23,233 nt of DNA from an uncultured Eubacterium sp. GTDB taxonomy: Bacteria > Bacillota > Clostridia > Lachnospirales > Lachnospiraceae. Below the pieces are notes generated by a model that worked only from the letters and a program-made list of their open reading frames with translations, was not told the origin of the DNA and ran no database searches. Location of the stretch: NCBI GenBank assembly GCA_910579145.1, contig CAJTTQ010000043.1, positions 1 through 23,233 on the forward strand. Direction: 5' to 3'. The position numbers were made by a program, and so were the translations under genes. Below, piece by piece: positions 16,919-23,233 of the stretch. Within the stretch, counting starts at the first letter, position 1; every line of letters starts with the position of its first letter.

Positions 16919-18271
16919 TTCCTCCCCCTGCATTCTCCTGAAAAACGCAAACACAAACGGCACCGTTATAAAAAATGTCACGATATCCGAAACCGTCTGA
17001 GAAATCTGCACCCCCGTCAACCCCCAAACCGCAGACAAAATGATAATAAACGGTATAAAACAAAGTCCGCTCCGCAGGGCGGATAAAAATGTGGCTCGTC
17101 CATTGGAACCGACACTTTGGAACATCATATTGCCACAAACGGTCAGTGGAATAAAAAACAGGGAAACAAATGCGACCTGGAGCGCAAAGGTTCCTATCTC
17201 GATCACGGCCGGATCGTCCCGGAACAGGCCGATCAGATGGGAAGAAAAGCACATCCCGATGATAGCGAGCAGACCGAGGAAAATCTCGCCGGCCATGACG
17301 GTAAACCAAAAACTTTTCTTCACCCGATCATACTTTTTAGCCCCAAAATTAAAGGCGCACACCGGCTGGAAGCCTTGTCCCAGACCGAGTCCGACAGCGA
17401 AGATGAAAAAGCAGATCCGGTTGACGATCGACATGGCTGCGACAGCGGCATCGCCGCCATAGATGCCGGCATATCCATTTAAGATCATGGTGGAAATGCT
17501 GTTCAGGCCCTGGCGCATCATGCTGGGAAAACCGGTTTTGATAATATTCATGATCTCATTCAGGTGCCAGGAACACTGACGGAACGACAGGTGTGTCTGG
17601 GTTTTTCCCGCCAAAAACATATACAGGAGAAGAATAAAGCCGATACTTTGGGAAATGGCGGTAGAAATGCCTGCGCCGGCGATCCCCATATCAAATTTCC
17701 TCATCAGGAGCCAGTCTCCAAAAATATTGAGGATTCCCCCTGTAGTCAGTCCGACCATGGCGAGCAGGGCCTTTCCCTCATAGCGCAGGATGTTGTTGAG
17801 AACGCAGCTTGCCGTCATGACGGGGGCGGCAATGAGGATGAACAGGCTGTATGTGCGCGCATACGGAAGAATGGTTTCCGTACTGCCTAAAAGTCGCATG
17901 AGCGGATTTTGGAATAAAAGTCCGAATAGAAGGATGAGCGTACCGGCGATCAGGGAGCAGGTGAAACTGGTCGATGCGGTGATGGATGCGTGGGTCAGTT
18001 TTTTCTGACCGAGCTTGCGGGCAATGATGCTTCCGGCACCGTGCCCGAACATAAAGCCGAATGCCTGGATGATCGACATGAGGCCGAACACGACGCCGAT
18101 CGCACCGCTCGCGCTCGTATCGATCTTGCCGACAAAATAGGTGTCCGCCATATTATAAAAACTCGTTACGAGCATACTGATGGTAGTCGGGATCCCCAGT
18201 GACAGGATAAGCTTGTGTATGGGGGTTTCTGTCATTTTTATATAGTGTTCTGCTGTGGATTCTTTTATCAT
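16904..18271 (-). CDS. MATE family multidrug/sodium efflux transporter
   Basis: A 455-residue inner-membrane antiporter with about 12 hydrophobic helices in two related halves. The N-terminal half carries the family pattern ...FYNMADTYFVGK with Asp in helix 1 (about residues 39-50), then GHGAGSIIARKLGQ in loop 2-3. The second half repeats this as GFPSMMRQGLNSIS and GLGQGFQPVCAFNFGAKKYDR. MATE proteins export cationic drugs or metabolites using Na+ or H+. The sequence resembles the MepA-like group common in Clostridia. I chose the ATG at 18271 rather than an upstream frame to 18316 because AAGAGGTG lies 6 nt before it. It is transcribed from a near-consensus promoter (18299-18327) that has tandem repeats abutting its -35 box, so regulation by a DNA-binding protein is likely. 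The substrate is unknown. Confidence 0.93.
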   Translation of the reverse strand: MIKESTAEHYIKMTETPIHKLILSLGIPTTISMLVTSFYNMADTYFVGKIDTSASGAIGVVFGLMSIIQAFGFMFGHGAGSIIARKLGQKKLTHASITASTSFTCSLIAGTLILLFGLLFQNPLMRLLGSTETILPYARTYSLFILIAAPVMTASCVLNNILRYEGKALLAMVGLTTGGILNIFGDWLLMRKFDMGIAGAGISTAISQSIGFILLLYMFLAGKTQTHLSFRQCSWHLNEIMNIIKTGFPSMMRQGLNSISTMILNGYAGIYGGDAAVAAMSIVNRICFFIFAVGLGLGQGFQPVCAFNFGAKKYDRVKKSFWFTVMAGEIFLGLLAIIGMCFSSHLIGLFRDDPAVIEIGTFALQVAFVSLFFIPLTVCGNMMFQSVGSNGRATFLSALRSGLCFIPFIIILSAVWGLTGVQISQTVSDIVTFFITVPFVFAFFRRMQGEEGERE

Positions 18272-18298
18272 ACCAACACCTCTTTCTCGTCTGATTTT

Positions 18299-18327
18299 AT
18301 TATAGGGGAAGCACAATGAGGTGTCAA
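18299..18327 (-). promoter_or_regulatory. sigma-A promoter of the MATE gene
   Basis: On the - strand, TTGACA (18327-18322), a 17-bp spacer and TATAAT (18304-18299) form a perfect consensus promoter about 28 nt upstream of the MATE start codon. Such a strong core promoter together with adjacent repeats suggests control by a repressor. Confidence 0.88.
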
Positions 18328-18352
18328 TATGTTCAAGAGCATATGTTCAAGA
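18327..18352. repeat. tandem 12-bp direct repeats, probable operator
   Basis: ATATGTTCAAGA occurs twice (18327-18338 and 18341-18352), separated by GC, a 14-bp period. It lies directly upstream of, and touching, the -35 box of the MATE promoter. Each copy together with the next also makes an ATATG/CATAT dyad. The arrangement fits a dimeric or tandem regulator site; the regulator is not in the window. Confidence 0.6.
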
Positions 18353-18361
18353 CCCTCTTTT

Positions 18362-18427
18362 AATCAAAAGCGATTTGTACCTCTAAAAGTGCGAATTGTT
18401 CCATAGAGCACAATTCTTCTTTTGATT
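18362..18427. promoter_or_regulatory. nested dyad in the MATE/GHKL intergenic region
   Basis: AATCAAAAG (18362-18370) pairs with CTTTTGATT (18419-18427), and inside it GAATTGT (18393-18399) pairs with ACAATTC (18410-18416). The right outer arm overlaps the likely -35 of the kinase promoter, so it may be an operator for that gene or a cruciform/transcript hairpin. Confidence 0.4.
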
Positions 18428-18448
18428 GTGGTATAGTTATCTTATAAT
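18420..18448 (+). promoter_or_regulatory. probable promoter of the GHKL kinase gene
   Basis: A perfect -10 TATAAT (18443-18448) is preceded 17 bp upstream by TTTTGA (18420-18425), a weak -35 (an alternative, TTGATT, gives a 15-bp spacer). The start codon lies 66 nt downstream. Confidence 0.55.
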
Positions 18449-18514
18449 AAAAATTCAAACATTGTCAAAAAACAATAAAAGAAGCAATGCAGAAATCGGA
18501 AATGAGGGAAATGA

Positions 18515-19843
18515 ATGTTAGGCGGTTCGGTATATATAGCGTTTATTCGGTTTATGATCAGCCTCGCTGGTGTGATCTTGTTGTATTCCATCCTAAGTGA
18601 ATCACGATTTAGTAAAAAAAGGACGGCGTTGTATTATTTGTGTTTTGCTGCGGCTATGACGGCGATCTCATGTACGTGGTATGTGGTGGATCAGTCGCTT
18701 TATGTGAGGATGGGGCCGCATGTGATGTATCTGGGATTTGCTATTTTTGCCTTTTTACTCAGTAAAGGTTATGTCTGGGTGAAGATATATAAGCTGGTAT
18801 TTGTATTTTATCTGATGACGGTATATATTGTGGGAGCGATAGAAATTGCTATTTTTTTCTTTGGGCATAGTATATGGGCGGATATGATCATGCGTTTGTT
18901 CCTGCTTACCCTGTTTGCGTTTCTTCTCGAAAAATATGTGCGGAAGGAAATGAAGGGATTTGGCGATTATGTGGAGAGGGAGACCGACCGGGTCAGTGTC
19001 ATTACGATGATCATCTGCAGCCTGTTCGGCATAGGTTATATCATGAATCCCAGTATGAATAGGAACATGAACTTTTCCCGTGTTTTTCAGATCGTAACAA
19101 ATTTTCTTTTAATCGGAACGCTGCAGTTTTTGGTGTTTCGCTTTTATCTCCACGTTGGCAAGGAAAAAGAGTTTGAGAGGGAAAACCAGCTGATCCAGTT
19201 GAATAACCGGTTACTGGAACGGCAGATGGAGACGCTGGAAGAGTCGGTGGAGACAGGCCGAAGGATCCGCCATGATGCGAGACACCATATAGCGGTCATT
19301 GCAGAGTACACGCGCAGGGGGCAGAGGAAAGAATTGCTGCGGTATCTGAAGGAGTATGAGGAAGAGATCGAGCAGGGCGTACCGGAAACAATCTGTGCCA
19401 ATACGGCAGTCAATAATATTCTGGCAGCGTATACCAGAAGGGCGAGGAATGAGGGTATTGAGGTGACGCTGGATGTGGGGGTTGGGAAAGATGTGATGAT
19501 TCCAAGTCTTGATCTGGTGGCAATTTTAGCCAACGCATATGAAAATGCGATCTATGCCTGCATGGAAGTGAAAAAGAACCGGGACGAAAGGAAATGTTTT
19601 ATCCAGCTGATGCTTAAGATCAAGAAAAATAAGCTGATCATTATCTGTAGAAATACCTGCAGAATAGAAGCTGAATTCAAGGACGGAAAGCCGAAATCAG
19701 AGTTTACGGGAGGAATCGGGGTTTCGAGTATTGTGCGGACTGCGGAGAAGTATCATGGGGAATGCGATTTTAAAAATGACCAAGGCGTATTTGTAGTCCG
19801 GCTGATCATGAATGCCGAGCCGGTCCTGTCGGCGAGGAAATAA
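18515..19843 (+). CDS. GHKL-domain (AgrC-like) sensor histidine kinase
   Basis: A 442-residue membrane sensor kinase of the HPK10/AgrC-like type that usually responds to peptides and phosphorylates a LytTR response regulator. About six to seven hydrophobic helices occupy residues 5-210. A coiled-coil linker (216-250) leads to the H-box RRIRHDARHH with His253 as the likely phosphorylated residue. The GHKL ATPase domain has the N-box with Asn340 and Asn344 (ILANAYENAI) and the glycine box GGIGVSSI (399-406). The ATG at 18515 has GAGGGAA 4 nt upstream; an ATG four bases earlier is in another frame. No response-regulator gene or autoinducer peptide gene is adjacent, so it is an orphan kinase here. 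It is divergent from the MATE transporter and shares a repeat-rich intergenic region with it. Confidence 0.9.
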   Translation: MLGGSVYIAFIRFMISLAGVILLYSILSESRFSKKRTALYYLCFAAAMTAISCTWYVVDQSLYVRMGPHVMYLGFAIFAFLLSKGYVWVKIYKLVFVFYLMTVYIVGAIEIAIFFFGHSIWADMIMRLFLLTLFAFLLEKYVRKEMKGFGDYVERETDRVSVITMIICSLFGIGYIMNPSMNRNMNFSRVFQIVTNFLLIGTLQFLVFRFYLHVGKEKEFERENQLIQLNNRLLERQMETLEESVETGRRIRHDARHHIAVIAEYTRRGQRKELLRYLKEYEEEIEQGVPETICANTAVNNILAAYTRRARNEGIEVTLDVGVGKDVMIPSLDLVAILANAYENAIYACMEVKKNRDERKCFIQLMLKIKKNKLIIICRNTCRIEAEFKDGKPKSEFTGGIGVSSIVRTAEKYHGECDFKNDQGVFVVRLIMNAEPVLSARK

Positions 19844-19956
19844 GGCGGACGTACCGATTGAAAGACTGGTGGATAGCAAATAATCAAGGTAGTAAAGGAA
19901 AAGTGGAGTATAAGAGGGTGCACGATCCTTTAAAAATTGAATATGATTAGGAGTGA

Positions 19957-20469
19957 GTGAAAAGAAAAGATGTGAAAAACATGTATGATTCGAGATGTAT
20001 CGGAACGATTCTCCATGACGCCGTCCCACAGGCGACGGCGCACATTCTCGGCTCGGACAAATATCCGGATCTGCGGGGCGTCGTGTCGTTTTATGATATC
20101 GGGTATGCGGTTCTCGTGACATCCGCTTTTTATGGATTTCCGTATGAAAGCGGGAAATGCCGTTACCCGGTTTTGGGTTTTCATATTCATGAAGGTACGT
20201 CGTGTACAGGTACGGCAGAAGATCCTTTTGCAGATGCCGGTACGCACTATAACCCTGGGGATTGTGAACATCCCATGCACGCCGGCGACCTCCCGCCGAT
20301 ATTTGTAAATGAGGGTTCGAGCTGGAGCGCGGTAGTCACATGCCGGTTCAGCATCAAAGAAGTTCTCGGCCGCGTGATCATCGTCCATGCGATGCCGGAT
20401 GATTTCCACACGCAGCCGTCCGGTTCTTCGGGGGAGAAAATAGCCTGCGGAATCATCCGCAGAAATTAG
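19957..20469 (+). CDS. Cu/Zn superoxide dismutase-like protein, no signal peptide
   Basis: Cu/Zn superoxide dismutases convert superoxide to oxygen and hydrogen peroxide. Within 170 residues all metal ligands can be aligned. His76 and His78 (GFHIHEG), His97 (GTHYNP) and His144 (IIVHAM) correspond to the Cu site; His97, His105, His108 and Asp111 (HPMHAGD) correspond to the Zn site. Cys83 and Cys164 fit the structural disulfide. Two departures stand out. The Zn loop is shortened (3 residues between the second and third Zn His instead of 9), and the substrate-guiding Arg before the final ACG motif is Lys161. Most bacterial SodC proteins are exported, but this one has no signal peptide or lipobox. 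The frame is opened by a GTG at 19957 with AGGAG only 3 nt before it; an ATG at 19981 (162 aa) is the alternative, with no good site. A solitary gene after the kinase. Confidence 0.85.
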   Translation: MKRKDVKNMYDSRCIGTILHDAVPQATAHILGSDKYPDLRGVVSFYDIGYAVLVTSAFYGFPYESGKCRYPVLGFHIHEGTSCTGTAEDPFADAGTHYNPGDCEHPMHAGDLPPIFVNEGSSWSAVVTCRFSIKEVLGRVIIVHAMPDDFHTQPSGSSGEKIACGIIRRN

Positions 20470-20479
20470 GAGAGATAAG

Positions 20480-20647
20480 CTAGTGCATTGTACCGTTCAT
20501 ATTTCGCCAAATGGCTTGCCTGAATTTCCATCTGCCTGCCGCGTTGGCTTCATTCGACGATGCCACCGCATCGCCTCATTCAGCCGCCTTGCAGATGAAA
20601 ATTCATTCTACGCCATTTGACTGAAAATGAACGGTACAATACACTAG
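20480..20647. repeat. 168-bp imperfect palindrome, MITE-like element
   Basis: The terminal 21 bp on both sides (20480-20500 and 20627-20647) are inverted copies with one mismatch: ends CTAGTG/CACTAG and core ATTGTACCGTTCAT. Internal blocks continue the pairing: CAAATGGC (20508-20515) with GCCATTTG (20612-20619), a 13-bp block (20523-20535 with 20591-20603, one mismatch), and a central hairpin CGATGC-CACC-GCATCG (20558-20573). It contains no coding potential. It starts 11 bp after the superoxide dismutase-like gene and ends 42 bp before the 3' end of the oppositely directed gene. The structure is that of a non-autonomous transposable element or REP-type palindrome. It could also act as a transcription barrier between the convergent genes. 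Confidence 0.8.
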
Positions 20648-20688
20648 ACAAATTAGCTGCATCACTTAGCCAGATAAAAACGGCGGGA

Positions 20689-21267
20689 TCAGATGCCCAA
20701 AAAACCGCCCATTGACTGCATCACTTTCAGAAGATCGACGGCAGGGCACGGAGTGGCATAACGTCTTCCGGTTTCGAGAAATTTTGTGTAATTTTCCCGC
20801 TGCTCTGCCCGTTTTTCAAAATAGAGCTCAAGTTTTTTCTTGCGCAGTATCCGGCGTTTCTGCGCTTCTTTTTCCTCCGCCTTTTTTTCATTCATTTGAT
20901 AGATCTGCACATTCATTTCCATGTATTCCGTCTTTTTGACACGGACCTCCTTGCGGAGCTCATGCCACAGTTCGTTTAGGACCATTTTCTCCAGTTCCGG
21001 ATCGCTTTTCATGAGCACGAGCGCCATATCGCTGAATGTTACGGTGGCATCCAGATTGTCACCGCAGAAGGGTAGGATCGTGCGGTTTATTTTTTCCCTT
21101 AAATACTGCCGGTATTCCTGCAGCGTCATTTCTTTTGGGGATTTGTATTTTGCCATTTCCGCGATCTGCTCCTTGAAGCTTTTCGGTTCTTCGGTTTTGT
21201 TTTCCTTTTTGTTCCTCATGGCCGCCTGTTTGACAGTCGAGGCTCCGATATAGATCATATTTTCCAT
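20689..21267 (-). CDS. hypothetical charged, helical protein (192 aa)
   Basis: I do not recognise a family. The protein is cytoplasmic (no signal peptide or membrane helix) and rich in Lys, Glu and Met. It has a flexible Lys/Glu-rich N-terminal part (residues 18-45) and a middle region with YRQYLREKINRTILPF. A long predicted coiled coil of about 60 residues follows (about 105-165; Glu/Lys/Arg heptads), and the C-terminus ends in MQSMGGFLGI. The ATG at 21267 has only a weak GGGA-type site. The 180-nt region upstream has no clear promoter. The gene converges with the superoxide dismutase-like gene, the palindrome lying between their ends. Confidence 0.7.
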   Translation of the reverse strand: MENMIYIGASTVKQAAMRNKKENKTEEPKSFKEQIAEMAKYKSPKEMTLQEYRQYLREKINRTILPFCGDNLDATVTFSDMALVLMKSDPELEKMVLNELWHELRKEVRVKKTEYMEMNVQIYQMNEKKAEEKEAQKRRILRKKKLELYFEKRAEQRENYTKFLETGRRYATPCPAVDLLKVMQSMGGFLGI

Positions 21268-21447
21268 AATATCCCTGCTTTCTGTCCTGAAAATAATAAC
21301 AGCGCACCCCCAATGCGTTTTCCCTCCATTGAAAGTACACTGTTTCTAAACTTTTATTATGTTTGTATTACTTATATCGACAGCGGCAGGTGGTTTCTTT
21401 AGTAGAATCATTATTTGGGAGTAACATATTTTTTCCCTGACATCATA

Positions 21448-22500
21448 TCATGACAAAAGCTGCTTTAAATAATAATGAAAGGCAGTAGGCATGGAATACT
21501 TCTCGGTCAGATCCGTTACAGGCACAAACTGGATCGTCTTGGCCAGACGTTCACCCGTTTCATTTTTGTCAACTATGATATGAAATCCCGTCATATGCCA
21601 TTCCACATGGGAAAAAATGTGTGTCGCCGCGCCCATGGCGTGAATGGCAGCGGGGCGGATCCCCAAATCTTTCAGCTTTATTGCCAGGTTCTCCTGAGTC
21701 AGTTCCCCGTCCCATGCTGGAAATTCATATAATCCCGCCAAAAGGCCTTTTTGTGGACGTTTTTGTATCCCTATCTTTCCCTCTCGTTCTAAAATCAGAA
21801 GTGTGCGCTGTTCGATGCGGCGCGGTTTCTTTTCAGCTTTTTTCGGATACTGTTCCGGGCATCCGTCTGCCTTAGCCTGGCAAGTGTCATGGATCGGGCA
21901 CTGGCGGCAAAGAGGGGCGCCGTTTGGAATGCAGATCACTTCGCCCAGTTCCATAATGGCCTGATTAAAGTCGCCGGGACGATCCGGCATGATGGACAGG
22001 ATCTGCTGTTCTACTTTTTTTCGCACGGACATTTTGGCAATATCGTCGTAACATGCCAGATAGCGCATTACGACACGGAGGACGTTTCCGTCCACCGCCG
22101 GCGCTTTGATCCCAAATGCCATAGACGCGATCGCGCCTGCGGTGTACGGGCCGATCCCGGGCAGCGAAAGAAGCGCGTCAAAGTCCGCCGGCAGTTTTCC
22201 GCCGTGATCGTCCACTAAGATTTTCGCCGCTTTTTGCAGGTTTCGCGCGCGGTTGTAGTAGCCGAGTCCCTCCCACAGTTTCATGAGACGGTCTTCGCTC
22301 ACCTGCGCTAAACTCTCAATGTCGGGAAGTTCTGCCGTAAAGCGGATAAAATACTCCTTTGCTGCCTCAATCCGTGTCTGCTGCAGCATGATTTCAGACA
22401 GCCAGATATAATAAGGATCAAAATGATCCCGCCAGATCATGTCACGTTTGTTCTTGTCATACCATGCCAGAAGCGGCAGGGAAAAGTGTTCGATATCCAT
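21448..22500 (-). CDS. mutY: A/G-specific adenine glycosylase MutY
   Basis: Removes adenine mispaired with 8-oxoguanine or guanine, protecting against oxidative G:C to T:A mutation. The protein is 350 residues, the normal length. Visible features are the catalytic Glu36 (WLSEIMLQQT), the helix-hairpin-helix LPGIGPYTAG (113-122), catalytic Asp137 (PAVDGNV), and the iron-sulfur ligands Cys190, Cys198, Cys201 and Cys207 in the classic C-x6-C-x2-C-x5-C spacing. A C-terminal NUDIX-like domain (about 230-350) has the FSH motif (296-298) used to recognise 8-oxoguanine. I chose the ATG at 22500, because GGGAGG sits 5 nt before it and would lie inside the gene if the ATG at 22512 were used. It lies 21 nt downstream of the nuclease gene on the same strand, so read-through transcription is possible. 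Confidence 0.97.
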   Translation of the reverse strand: MDIEHFSLPLLAWYDKNKRDMIWRDHFDPYYIWLSEIMLQQTRIEAAKEYFIRFTAELPDIESLAQVSEDRLMKLWEGLGYYNRARNLQKAAKILVDDHGGKLPADFDALLSLPGIGPYTAGAIASMAFGIKAPAVDGNVLRVVMRYLACYDDIAKMSVRKKVEQQILSIMPDRPGDFNQAIMELGEVICIPNGAPLCRQCPIHDTCQAKADGCPEQYPKKAEKKPRRIEQRTLLILEREGKIGIQKRPQKGLLAGLYEFPAWDGELTQENLAIKLKDLGIRPAAIHAMGAATHIFSHVEWHMTGFHIIVDKNETGERLAKTIQFVPVTDLTEKYSMPTAFHYYLKQLLS

Positions 22501-22521
22501 GATGCCTCCCATCGAGAACGG

Positions 22522-23233
22522 TCAGGTTGAACCATCCGTTTTACGTATGATTGATTTTCTCTCGAGTTCTAGTACCTGCTCCAAGGTAAGTCCGGAATAC
22601 AGGGCAATCTTTTCTGATGGCAGGTCCCCATCTTCTATCATTCGTAAGGCCGATTGTGTATTTCCCTGTTCAATCCCCTGCTCATATTTTTCCTGATAAT
22701 TCATCTGCAAAGTCATATAATCCAATCTCCATTTCTCGTTTCTTCTAACAGACTGCACCGCCTGATCTAATTCTCTGGTAAAATCATCCTCTGGTTTTTT
22801 ACCATCAATAAAATCTAGCAGTTTTTTCATCTCCGGTGTGATATCATTCGACGTCCCTTTTGTATTTAAAATAATTTTAGTAGTTTCATCGCCGAGGCCT
22901 AATTCTAAATTTTGAACACAGCGGTTTTCAAAAGTATAAATATGCCGCCCCTCACCGAACAAATCAAAAGTACATACAAGAATGACAAAACTTCGTTTCA
23001 GTTTTTTGTAATTATCTCCTTTTTCCAAAATGTTCAGGTCTATCATCCCCTGATAGTATCTTGTTCTTTTAGGGAGATTACGATTCTCTGTAGTCTGCAT
23101 TTCGATATTATAAACGCTTTCTTTTCCGTCCTCCACATAGATATCCAAACGTACACTTTTGGCATCCGCAGAAAGATCGATCGTCTCCTGCGACTTAGGA
23201 TATTCGATGTGGCAAATCTTTATGCCAAGTATC
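22522..23233 (-). CDS. PD-(D/E)XK nuclease family transposase (Rpn-like), 5' end beyond window
   Basis: The open frame continues to the right edge of the window, giving 236 residues without the N-terminus. The nuclease motif is visible as Asp in RLDIYVED and Glu-x-Gln in YNIEMQT (near 23080-23150), preceded by the typical YPKSQETIDLSADAK segment. The C-terminus ends with the YSGLTLEQVLELE segment common in this family. Relatives (RpnA-like, PDDEXK_2) are DNA endonucleases that promote recombination and are often multicopy in Lachnospiraceae. The sequence is intact where visible, with no frameshift. No terminal repeats are seen on the left side. It precedes mutY by 21 nt. Confidence 0.88.
   Translation of the reverse strand, partial: ILGIKICHIEYPKSQETIDLSADAKSVRLDIYVEDGKESVYNIEMQTTENRNLPKRTRYYQGMIDLNILEKGDNYKKLKRSFVILVCTFDLFGEGRHIYTFENRCVQNLELGLGDETTKIILNTKGTSNDITPEMKKLLDFIDGKKPEDDFTRELDQAVQSVRRNEKWRLDYMTLQMNYQEKYEQGIEQGNTQSALRMIEDGDLPSEKIALYSGLTLEQVLELERKSIIRKTDGST

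Noticed and set aside
16863..17309. 148-codon frame overlapping the MATE gene on the same strand
   Set aside because: It lies in a different frame inside the clearly conserved MATE coding sequence.
21059..21340. 93-codon frame overlapping the start of the hypothetical gene at 20689-21267
   Set aside because: It overlaps the better 192-codon frame, has a low-quality start and unlikely composition.

Overview
The window looks like a chromosomal segment from a gut-type anaerobic Firmicute, most likely a Lachnospiraceae (Clostridia). This rests on the sequence type of RNA polymerase beta and beta', the strong AGGAGG ribosome binding sites, secreted proteins with BIG2 or leucine-rich repeats, an AgrC-like GHKL kinase and a PD-(D/E)XK family transposase-type nuclease. 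Genus and species cannot be fixed from the sequence alone. No rRNA, tRNA or CRISPR array was seen.

Layout. (1) 1-2290 is an A+T-rich, decaying accessory stretch. It holds two small unknown genes on the + strand, the second cut by an IS3-family (IS150-like) transposase remnant. Behind these, on the - strand, lie remnants of an adenine-specific (type III Mod-like) DNA methyltransferase and of a Fic protein that has lost its N-terminal part. (2) 2295-5059 carries two genes on the - strand: a secreted BIG2-domain/esterase protein and a five-helix membrane protein of unknown function. (3) 5102-12938 is the rpoB-rpoC transcription unit on the + strand. It has a clear sigma-A promoter, an approximately 90-nt leader and a strong intrinsic terminator. 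The ribosomal protein genes that often flank rpoBC (rplJ-rplL before, rpsL-rpsG-fusA-tuf after) are absent. (4) 13054-16818 encodes a very large secreted protein: a clan GH-A-like glycosidase domain, three carbohydrate-binding-like beta-sandwich modules and a C-terminal leucine-rich repeat domain. (5) 16904-19843 holds a MATE transporter (-) and an orphan GHKL sensor kinase (+) transcribed divergently from a 243-bp region rich in repeats and promoter elements. (6) 19957-20469 encodes a Cu/Zn superoxide dismutase-like protein without a signal peptide. (7) 20480-20647 is a 168-bp imperfect palindrome, probably a MITE-like repeat, between convergent genes. (8) 20689-23233 on the - strand carries a charged hypothetical protein, adenine DNA glycosylase MutY and a PD-(D/E)XK (Rpn-like) nuclease that runs off the right edge.

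How the parts relate. rpoB and rpoC are a core housekeeping operon. The two large secreted proteins flanking it (BIG2-esterase and GH-A/CBM/LRR protein) probably both act on complex polysaccharide or glycoconjugate outside the cell, but nothing shows they are co-regulated. MutY and the SOD-like protein both concern oxidative damage, though they are separated by a repeat and oppositely oriented. The left 2.3 kb is best read as a graveyard of laterally acquired DNA.
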